Of a stretch of 7,943 nucleotides of DNA, positions 1-6,512 are shown in pieces. Under the pieces are notes generated by a model. That model was given only the letters and a program-made list of their open reading frames with translations, did no database searches and had not been told where the DNA came from. Numbering within the stretch: position 1 is the first letter of the stretch; every line of letters starts with the position of its first letter. Source of the stretch: an uncultured Christensenella sp. (GTDB taxonomy: Bacteria; Bacillota; Clostridia; Christensenellales; Borkfalkiaceae); NCBI GenBank assembly GCA_910586345.1, contig CAJUHC010000042.1, positions 1 to 7,943 on the forward strand, in the 5' to 3' direction. A program made the translations under genes and the position numbers.

Positions 1-155
1 ACGTAAACGACGGTACTTGCGAAGGAATAGATTATCCGGAACTCAACGCGTTTACCGTACAGTTTCATCCGGAAGCTTGCGGAGGCCCTCACGACGCTTC
101 TTACCTTTTCGATAAATTTATAATCAACATTAAGGACGGAAAGTATAATGCCTAA
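1..155 (+). CDS. carA: Carbamoyl-phosphate synthase small (glutaminase) subunit, C-terminal end only
   Basis: Only the last 50 codons are in the window (frame beginning at base 3, TAA at 153-155). CarA is the class I glutamine amidotransferase that hydrolyses glutamine and passes ammonia through a tunnel to CarB for carbamoyl phosphate synthesis, feeding pyrimidine and arginine pathways in the cytoplasm. The visible piece carries the family's end-of-domain signature QFHPEACGGPHDASYLFDKF. The His (bases 66-68) and Glu (72-74) of HPE are the last two members of the Cys-His-Glu catalytic triad known for this family, so the visible part looks intact. The catalytic Cys lies upstream, outside the window. 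The stop codon lies inside the next gene, giving an 8-base overlap (148-155) typical of translationally coupled carA-carB pairs. Confidence 0.93.
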   Translation, partial: VNDGTCEGIDYPELNAFTVQFHPEACGGPHDASYLFDKFIINIKDGKYNA

Positions 156-3100
156 AAGAGAAGATATTAAAAAAGTACTTGTGATTGGTTCCGGTCCGAT
201 TGTTATCGGACAAGCCGCTGAATTCGATTATGCAGGCGCACAGGCTTGCCGTGTGCTTAAAGACGCCGGTATAGACGTTGTATTGTGCAATTCCAATCCT
301 GCGACGATAATGACGGACCGCGCACTTGCGGACGAAATTTATCTTGAACCTTTGACTGTCGATAGTCTGAAAAGAATTATAATAAAAGAGCGTCCGGACA
401 GCCTTTTGGCTTCGCTCGGAGGTCAGACAGGGCTTACGCTCGGTTGCCAGCTTGCGAAATCCGGTTTTCTCGACGAATACGGCGTAAAATTAATAGGAGT
501 AAATCTCGATTCTATCGACAGAGCGGAAGACAGAGAACTGTTTAAGGAAACGATGCAGAAAATCAATCAGCCCGTCGTTCCTTCGGATATAGCTTACAGC
601 GTCGAAGAGTGTGTCGCAATCGCGGAAAAAATCGGTTATCCCGTCATAGTGCGTCCTGCGTATACTCTCGGCGGAGCAGGCGGCGGAGTTGCCGAAAACG
701 AAGAAGAGCTCAGACTTATTTCGCATAACGGCTTAATGCTTTCGCCTATCACGCAGGTATTGATTGAAAAATTCATAGGCGGTTGGAAAGAAATCGAATT
801 CGAAGTTCTGCGCGACGGCGCAGGCAACGTCCTTACGGTTTGTTCTATGGAAAACTTGGACCCCGTAGGAATTCATACGGGCGATTCAATTGTTATAGCA
901 CCCGCTGTTACGCTTTCAGATAAAGAGTATCAGATGCTCAGAACTGCTTCGCTGGATATTATTACCGAACTCGGAATAGAAGGAGGCTGTAACTGTCAGT
1001 TCGCGCTTCATCCCGATTCATTTGAATACGCGGTAATAGAAGTCAATCCCAGAGTTTCCCGTTCGTCCGCGCTCGCTTCCAAAGCGACGGGATTTCCTAT
1101 TGCAAAGGTGTCTACCAAAATCGCGCTCGGGTATACTTTGGACGAGATAAAAAACGACGTTACAGGCAAGACGTATGCGTCTTTCGAGCCTACGATAGAT
1201 TACGTCGTCGTAAAACTTCCTAAATGGCCGTTTGATAAATTTCTTTATGCGAAGAGAAATCTCGGAACGAGAATGAAAGCGACGGGCGAAGTAATGGCGA
1301 TAGGAACAAGCTTTGAAATGGCTATTATGAAGGCTGTCAGAGGAGCGGAAATTTCCGTTGCAACCTTGAATCTTCCTAAATTCGACGCGCTTTCGGACGA
1401 TGAAATCGTCGAAAAACTTTCAGAGCTTACCGACGAAAGAATATTTGTCGTTTATCAGGCAATAAAGCGCGGCGTTCCTGTTGAGAAAATTTATTCGATT
1501 ACAAAAATAGACGAATGGTTTTTATATAAATTTAAAAATCTTTCCGATTATGAAAAGGAAATTTCCGGAGTTAAGATTACGCCCGAACAATATCTGCGCG
1601 GTAAAAAACTCGGTTATCCCGATAGAGAACTTGAAAAGTTCTCCGGCTGTGCGCTTCCTAAGCACGTAAACGCTGTATTTAAAATGGTTGACACGTGCGC
1701 TGCGGAATTCTCTGCGCAAACGCCTTATTTCTATTCGACTTACGACGAAAAGGAACACGACGAAGCAAGACAGTTTGTAAAATCCGGAACTAAGAAGAGA
1801 ATAGTAGTTATCGGTTCCGGACCTATAAGAATAGGACAGGGTATAGAGTTCGATTATTCTTCCGTACATTGCGTATGGGCGTTGAAACGTTTAGGATACG
1901 AAGTCGTAATCATAAATAACAACCCCGAAACTGTTTCGACCGATTTCGATACAGCGGACAGATTGTATTTCGAAGCGCTGACTCCCGAAGACGTTCAGAA
2001 TGTGCTTGACATAGAAAAACCTTACGGAGTCGTTATAACGTTCGGCGGACAAACGGCAATTAAGCTTTGCAGTTATCTTGACAAGAAAGGAGTGCGAATT
2101 CTCGGAACGCCTGCGGACAGCGTCGACCTTGCCGAAGACAGAGAGAGATTCGACGCTCTCTTGGAGCAGTTCGGTATTGCGCGTCCCAAGGGGCTTACGG
2201 TAATGACAAAGGAAGAAGCTGTCCGTGCTGCCGAAACGCTGGGTTATCCGGTGCTTTTGCGTCCTTCATACGTTATCGGCGGTCAGAATATGACAATCGC
2301 TTTTACGCAAAACGATATTGAAAGATATATGGACGTAATTCTTGCTCAGAAGATAGAAAATCCAGTTCTCTGCGATAAATATCTTATGGGAACAGAACTC
2401 GAAGTTGACGCCATTTCCGACGGTACGGACGTACTGATACCCGGTATTATGCAACACATAGAAAGAGCGGGCGTTCACAGCGGTGACTCCATTGCGGTTT
2501 ATCCTCCGTATAATTTAAGCGACGCTATGCTTAAAAAAGTAGTCGATATTTCGACTAAGCTTGCCGTTTCTTTAAAAACAAAGGGTCTTATCAATATTCA
2601 ATATCTTATCTATCAGAACGAGCTTTACGTTATAGAGGTAAACCCGAGAGCGTCTAGAACTATCCCTTACATATCTAAAGTAACGGGCGTTCCTATGGTA
2701 GACATTGCAACACAGATTTTAATGGGAGCAAAATTGAAGAAGCTCGGCTACGGTACGGGGCTTTATCCCGATTCGCCGTACGTGGCTGTCAAAGTTCCTG
2801 TTTTCTCGTTTGAGAAGCTCAACGACGTGAATTCTCAGCTCGGTCCGGAAATGAAATCGACGGGTGAGGTTCTCGGTATCGGAAAGACGATAGAGGAGGC
2901 GCTTTTCAAAGGGCTCGTATCTGCCGGATTTAATATGAAACATCCGACGAAACACAATCCGTCAGGAGTTTACCTTACTGTTAACGACCAGGATAAATTC
3001 GAAATAGTCAATATAGTTAAAAAGTTTGCAGACCTCGGACTTACGCTCTACGCGACGAAAGGTACTTGCCAGGTCATTAAAAGTCTCGGACTCGAATGCA

Positions 3101-4197
3101 ATGAAGTCGCGAGATTGTCCAGCAATGAAGAAATATTCAAGCTTATGGACGAGGGTAAGATAGATTATATAGTTTATACGGGCAAAACCGACGTGGAATC
3201 AATTTCAAACTATATAAGTATGCATCATCACGCGATACTGCTCGGTATTACGGTTCTTACTTCACTCGATACGGCTAACGCGCTTGCGGACGTAATCGCA
3301 GGAAGATATAATCAGTTCAATACTGAACTCGTGGATATAAACAAGCTCAGAAAAGAGAAATTAAAACTTAATTTCTGTAAAATGCACAGTTGCGGAAACG
3401 ATTATATTTTCTTCAATAATATGGACGGCGGAATAACTTGTCCGGAATCGCTTGCAATTAATTTCTCCGACAGACATAACGCTATCGGTGCGGACGGCGT
3501 CGTAATGATAGAAAAATCGGATATTGCGGATGCAAAGATGAGGGTATTCGGCAAAGACGGAAGTGAAAGCGGTCTTGCCGCAAATCCTTTAAGATGCGTT
3601 GCAAAATATCTGTTCGATAACGGTTTGGCGGGAGAAACAGTTAAAGTAGAGTGTAACTGCGGAGTAAAAGAACTTGCAGTGAATTCTTTCAACGGCAAGG
3701 CTAGTTCGGTTTCGGTCAATCTCGGTAAGGCCGTATTCGACGGCTGTTCGATACCTTCTGAATTTAACGGCGAAATAATAGATAAGGAATTGATTTTCGG
3801 CGGTCAGACGTATAGGGCGACGATTGTGAACGTTGGCAATCCCCATTGCGTAGTTTATTGTGAAACAATCGACGACGTCGATATAGAATCTTTGGGTCAA
3901 GCGGTAAATGATTCCGGTTATTTCCCTCACGGCGTGTTTGTAGAATGCGTACGTATAGTAAACAACGTTACGGTAAAAATGCGCGTATGGGATAAAGTGA
4001 ACGGCGAAACGCGTTCGTGCGGGACGGCCGCGGCGGCGGTTGCTGTTTCGGCTATAATCGGAGGACACTGCCGCCGCAACGAAATTATTACCGTTAAGTC
4101 GAACGGCGGAGATTTATTTGTTAAATTAAACGAAAACGACGAAATCGAGCTTGACGGAACGGTTAAACAATCTTTTGAAGGCACGATACAGATTTAA
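148..4197 (+). CDS. carB: Carbamoyl-phosphate synthase large subunit fused to a C-terminal DapF-like (diaminopimelate epimerase) domain
   Basis: A 1349-residue protein; an ordinary CarB is about 1070. Residues 1-400 are the carboxyphosphate ATP-grasp half, with RAEDRELF (R125, R129), VRPAYTLGG (R169), E215, H243, Q284 and E298/N300 in IEVNPRVSRSS; numbering runs almost level with E. coli CarB. Residues 401-550 match the oligomerisation region. Residues 550-935 are the carbamoyl-phosphate ATP-grasp half, with VIGSGPIRIGQGIEFDY, HIERAGVHSGDS and IEVNPRASRTIPYISK. Residues 940-1050 are the MGS-like allosteric domain. A charged linker (about 1051-1073) leads to a DapF-like domain. Both synthetase halves keep their visible nucleotide- and metal-binding motifs, so CarB should be active. 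The ATG at 148 overlaps the carA end; AAGGA at 132-136 lies 11 bases upstream as a plausible ribosome site. No stop or convincing internal start separates the two parts, so I read a genuine fusion. The stop overlaps the next ATG by one base. Confidence 0.93.
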   Translation: MPKREDIKKVLVIGSGPIVIGQAAEFDYAGAQACRVLKDAGIDVVLCNSNPATIMTDRALADEIYLEPLTVDSLKRIIIKERPDSLLASLGGQTGLTLGCQLAKSGFLDEYGVKLIGVNLDSIDRAEDRELFKETMQKINQPVVPSDIAYSVEECVAIAEKIGYPVIVRPAYTLGGAGGGVAENEEELRLISHNGLMLSPITQVLIEKFIGGWKEIEFEVLRDGAGNVLTVCSMENLDPVGIHTGDSIVIAPAVTLSDKEYQMLRTASLDIITELGIEGGCNCQFALHPDSFEYAVIEVNPRVSRSSALASKATGFPIAKVSTKIALGYTLDEIKNDVTGKTYASFEPTIDYVVVKLPKWPFDKFLYAKRNLGTRMKATGEVMAIGTSFEMAIMKAVRGAEISVATLNLPKFDALSDDEIVEKLSELTDERIFVVYQAIKRGVPVEKIYSITKIDEWFLYKFKNLSDYEKEISGVKITPEQYLRGKKLGYPDRELEKFSGCALPKHVNAVFKMVDTCAAEFSAQTPYFYSTYDEKEHDEARQFVKSGTKKRIVVIGSGPIRIGQGIEFDYSSVHCVWALKRLGYEVVIINNNPETVSTDFDTADRLYFEALTPEDVQNVLDIEKPYGVVITFGGQTAIKLCSYLDKKGVRILGTPADSVDLAEDRERFDALLEQFGIARPKGLTVMTKEEAVRAAETLGYPVLLRPSYVIGGQNMTIAFTQNDIERYMDVILAQKIENPVLCDKYLMGTELEVDAISDGTDVLIPGIMQHIERAGVHSGDSIAVYPPYNLSDAMLKKVVDISTKLAVSLKTKGLINIQYLIYQNELYVIEVNPRASRTIPYISKVTGVPMVDIATQILMGAKLKKLGYGTGLYPDSPYVAVKVPVFSFEKLNDVNSQLGPEMKSTGEVLGIGKTIEEALFKGLVSAGFNMKHPTKHNPSGVYLTVNDQDKFEIVNIVKKFADLGLTLYATKGTCQVIKSLGLECNEVARLSSNEEIFKLMDEGKIDYIVYTGKTDVESISNYISMHHHAILLGITVLTSLDTANALADVIAGRYNQFNTELVDINKLRKEKLKLNFCKMHSCGNDYIFFNNMDGGITCPESLAINFSDRHNAIGADGVVMIEKSDIADAKMRVFGKDGSESGLAANPLRCVAKYLFDNGLAGETVKVECNCGVKELAVNSFNGKASSVSVNLGKAVFDGCSIPSEFNGEIIDKELIFGGQTYRATIVNVGNPHCVVYCETIDDVDIESLGQAVNDSGYFPHGVFVECVRIVNNVTVKMRVWDKVNGETRSCGTAAAAVAVSAIIGGHCRRNEIITVKSNGGDLFVKLNENDEIELDGTVKQSFEGTIQI
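3367..4194 (+). other. DapF-like domain of the CarB fusion, probably catalytically inactive
   Basis: Residues 1074-1349 (276 residues) span a full-length DapF; E. coli DapF is 274. Recognisable motifs in order are KMHSCGNDY (usual KMHGLGNDF), DRHNAIGADG, FGKDGSE (usual FNADGSE), AANPLRCVAKYL (usual CGNGIRC), VGNPHCV, FPHGVFVECV (usual FPxxxNVEFV), and VWDKVNGETRSCGTAAAA (usual VWERGxGETLACGTGACA). DapF interconverts LL- and meso-diaminopimelate with two cysteines acting as acid/base. Here the first is Ala1144 (bases 3577-3579), while the second is kept as Cys1291 (4018-4020). Substrate-contact positions also differ: Asn to Gly1135, Asn to Phe1264, Glu-Arg to Asp1282-Lys1283. Asn1084 and Asn1231 are kept. 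The fold looks intact but standard epimerase chemistry seems unlikely. A regulatory, structural or unknown-ligand role is inference. The alignment was made by eye. Confidence 0.85.
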
Positions 4198-5324
4198 TGA
4201 TTTATCTTGATAATGCGGCGACGTCAAAGCCGTTGATGCAATGCGTCGAAAATGCAGAAAAATATCTTTTACGGGAATATTATAATCCTTCCGCGCTGTA
4301 TGCGGAAGGTTATAATTTGCACCTTGAATTAAAAGAAGCAAGGCGAAAAATATTATCGTTCATCGCGGACGAAAGTAATTTTTCGCTTACTTTCACTTCG
4401 GGCGGAACGGAGGCCGACAATCAAGCGATATTCTGCGGAGGAAAGAGGGGAAATATAGTGACTACTCTCGGCGAACATTCAGCTGTGTTTTCGTCGGCAG
4501 AGGAGCTCAAACAGCGGGGAACAGAAGTAAGGTTTGCGAACCTTAACTCCGACGGAAGCGTAAATACAGAGCATTTATTAAGTCTTATAGACGATAAAAC
4601 GTCTTTGGTTTCCGTTATTCACGTAAATAATGAAACGGGTGCTATAAACGATATTTTCAAAATTTCAGAAAAGGTAAAAAACAAGAACAAGTATGCTCTC
4701 TTTCATTCCGACGGAGTACAGGCTTTCGGTAAAATTGCATTTAAGCTTACAAAAAACATTGACCTGTATTCGGTAAGCGCTCATAAAATCGGCGGCTTAA
4801 AAGGTTGCGGAGCGTTAATCAAGAGAAAAAACCTTGTAATTAAACCTTTTATATTCGGCGGCGGACAGGAACAGGGATTGCGGAGCGGAACGGAAAACGT
4901 TTTTGCTATAAAATGCTTCGGGGACGCCTCGGAGAATGCGTATGAACGTATAAACGAATCGTATGAAAAAGTCAAACGGTTAAACGACGTTCTGCGTTCG
5001 CTTCTGGATAGAGATATTTTTAAAATTCTGTCTTATGAAGAGGCTTCGCCGTATATTCTCGCGGTTTCTGCAATAGGTTTGCGCGGGGAGACAATTCTTC
5101 ACGAAGCCGACGACAACGGACTTATAATAGGAACGGGTGCTGCTTGTTCTTCAAATGCGAAAAAGCGCTTTTCACGTGTCGTTTTAGCTTGCGGAGCAGA
5201 TGAAAAAACTGCCGACGGAGTGCTGAGATTAAGTTTTTCTTCTGAAAATACAATGAGCGAAATTAAAACAGCCGCGGAAATTTTAAATAATATAGTAAAA
5301 AACAGATTAAATATAATGGCTTAA
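4197..5324 (+). CDS. Cysteine desulfurase (NifS/IscS family), likely sulfur donor to ThiI
   Basis: A 375-residue PLP-dependent enzyme of the usual family length. It removes sulfur from cysteine, giving alanine and a protein persulfide. Visible motifs: LDNAATSKP at the N-terminus; SGGTEADN (68-75) for cofactor phosphate; His94, the ring-stacking His; VNNETGA (143-149); HSDGVQAFGK with Asp172 and Gln175; SAHK with PLP-Schiff-base Lys197; LRSGT (228-232); and the catalytic loop GTGAACSS with persulfide Cys317. All expected catalytic residues are present. The ATG sits in the TAATG junction with the carB fusion. A GAAGG at 4177-4181 is rather distant (15 bases), so coupling to upstream translation is likely. 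It lies one base before thiI, the same pairing as B. subtilis nifZ-thiI, where the desulfurase is dedicated to tRNA thiolation. A general Fe-S cluster role is the alternative, but no IscU/SufU gene is nearby. Confidence 0.93.
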   Translation: MIYLDNAATSKPLMQCVENAEKYLLREYYNPSALYAEGYNLHLELKEARRKILSFIADESNFSLTFTSGGTEADNQAIFCGGKRGNIVTTLGEHSAVFSSAEELKQRGTEVRFANLNSDGSVNTEHLLSLIDDKTSLVSVIHVNNETGAINDIFKISEKVKNKNKYALFHSDGVQAFGKIAFKLTKNIDLYSVSAHKIGGLKGCGALIKRKNLVIKPFIFGGGQEQGLRSGTENVFAIKCFGDASENAYERINESYEKVKRLNDVLRSLLDRDIFKILSYEEASPYILAVSAIGLRGETILHEADDNGLIIGTGAACSSNAKKRFSRVVLACGADEKTADGVLRLSFSSENTMSEIKTAAEILNNIVKNRLNIMA

Positions 5325-5325
5325 T

Positions 5326-6480
5326 ATGGAAAAAGTAATAATTATCAGATACGCTGAAATACATTTGAAAGGTAAAAACAGAGGCTGGTTCGAGCGCGTA
5401 TTCGTTGTTAATATGGAAAAGAGTCTTAAAGGGCTTAAACACGAAATCAGACGTCACAGCGGAAGATATTTAATCGAAAATTTTGAAGAGAGCGAAACGG
5501 AAAATATCCTTGAAAGACTAAAAAAAGTTTTCGGTATACATTCTTACAGCGTTGCGTTAAAAGTATGCGCTGATATGGATGCTATCTTTAAGGCGGCGCA
5601 AGCCGTATGCGGCATGGAAGGTAAGTTTAAAGTCAATACTCATAGGGCTGATAAACGTTTTCCTTTGAATTCGATGCAGATTAGCGCTGAAATAGGCGGA
5701 CGGCTTTTGGACTGTAACGGTAATATTAAGGTTGACGTGCACAATCCGGATTTTATAATCGATATAGATTTGCGCGAAAACGGAACAGCGCTTGTATTCA
5801 ACGAGTTTTTTAAGGGTGCCGGCGGTATGCCTGTCGGTACTTCCGGAAAAGGTATGCTTCTTATTTCCGGCGGAATCGACAGTCCTGTGGCCGGTCATAT
5901 GATTGCTAAGCGCGGTATGAGCATAGATTGCGTCCATTTTCATAGTTATCCGTATACGAATATGCAGGCGCGGGAAAAAGTAATAGAACTTACAAAACGG
6001 CTTTCTTCTTATACCTGTGGCGCAAAATTGAATATCGTTTCTGTTACGCATATTCAAGAGGAAATTCATAAAAAATGCAACGGCGATTATATGGTAACGT
6101 TGTTAAGGCGGTTTATGATGCGCATTGCTGAAAAAATAGCGATTGACAGTGGCGCTCAGTGTCTGATTACAGGCGAAAGTCTGGCGCAGGTGGCAAGCCA
6201 GACGGTGGAGGGAATGACTTCGTCAAACAGCGTTCTTAAAACGCTCACGGTTCTTCGTCCGTTATGCGGATTCGATAAAGATGAAATAATAGAACGAAGC
6301 AGAGCGATAGGCACTTATGAAACTTCCATAGAGCCTTACGAAGATTGCTGTACTGTTTTTTTGCCTAAACATCCCGTAACACGTCCTAAACTTTCCGACG
6401 TAATAGCGGAAGAGGAAAAACTTGACGTAAACGTTCTTGTCGACGAAGCTTTGAAAACGCTTGAAACTTTGATATTATAA
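5326..6480 (+). CDS. thiI: tRNA 4-thiouridine synthase ThiI (short form without rhodanese domain)
   Basis: A 384-residue cytoplasmic enzyme that adenylates U8 of tRNA and accepts sulfur to form 4-thiouridine; in some bacteria it also supplies sulfur for the thiamine thiazole. Residues 1-55 form the N-terminal ferredoxin-like part (IIIRYAEIHLKGKNRGWFE), about 56-165 the THUMP RNA-binding domain, and about 172-384 the PP-loop ATPase. The latter has the pyrophosphate-binding SGGIDS (181-186), TGESLAQVASQT (282-293) and the EPYEDCCTVFLPKHP segment with Cys341/Cys342; Cys in this segment is the conserved ThiI position implicated in sulfur transfer. The protein stops where enterobacterial ThiI would continue into a C-terminal rhodanese domain, so persulfide sulfur must come directly from a desulfurase, matching the gene just upstream. 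The start (TAA-T-ATG junction) has no clear Shine-Dalgarno; translation is probably coupled. A terminator follows immediately. Confidence 0.96.
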   Translation: MEKVIIIRYAEIHLKGKNRGWFERVFVVNMEKSLKGLKHEIRRHSGRYLIENFEESETENILERLKKVFGIHSYSVALKVCADMDAIFKAAQAVCGMEGKFKVNTHRADKRFPLNSMQISAEIGGRLLDCNGNIKVDVHNPDFIIDIDLRENGTALVFNEFFKGAGGMPVGTSGKGMLLISGGIDSPVAGHMIAKRGMSIDCVHFHSYPYTNMQAREKVIELTKRLSSYTCGAKLNIVSVTHIQEEIHKKCNGDYMVTLLRRFMMRIAEKIAIDSGAQCLITGESLAQVASQTVEGMTSSNSVLKTLTVLRPLCGFDKDEIIERSRAIGTYETSIEPYEDCCTVFLPKHPVTRPKLSDVIAEEEKLDVNVLVDEALKTLETLIL

Positions 6481-6509
6481 AAAAAGCACCGAAATTTCGG
6501 TGCTTTTTT
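6480..6509. terminator. Bidirectional Rho-independent terminator between converging genes
   Basis: A perfect 30-base palindrome with no unpaired centre in the DNA: left arm 6480-6494, right arm 6495-6509, core GCACCGAAATTTCGGTGC. As RNA it would form a GC-containing stem with a small AU-rich loop. The plus transcript (after thiI) meets six T at 6504-6509. The minus transcript (after the penicillin-binding protein gene) meets the complement of seven A at 6479-6485. It starts on the last base of the thiI stop codon and ends three bases before the stop codon of the opposing gene, so it can end both transcripts. Confidence 0.92.
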
Positions 6510-6512
6510 AAT

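Noticed and set aside
1522..1869. 115-codon minus-strand open frame inside carB
   Set aside because: It is antisense to the junction of the two CarB halves, rich in Tyr/Arg/Phe as expected from reversed codons, with no motif.
3589..4068. 159-codon open frame on the minus strand
   Set aside because: It is antisense to the well-supported DapF-like domain, has low-complexity Arg/Tyr-rich composition and matches no family I recognise. It is a shadow of the coding strand.
3331..4197. A separate dapF gene starting at GTG 3331 or ATG 3380s, independent of carB
   Set aside because: No stop separates it from CarB and no Shine-Dalgarno precedes either codon. The ATG would cut into the first DapF strand, and the linker reads as continuous coding sequence.
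5557..6069. 170-codon open frame on the minus strand
   Set aside because: It lies wholly antisense to the THUMP and PP-loop parts of thiI, with no recognisable motifs and no start context. It is a coding shadow.
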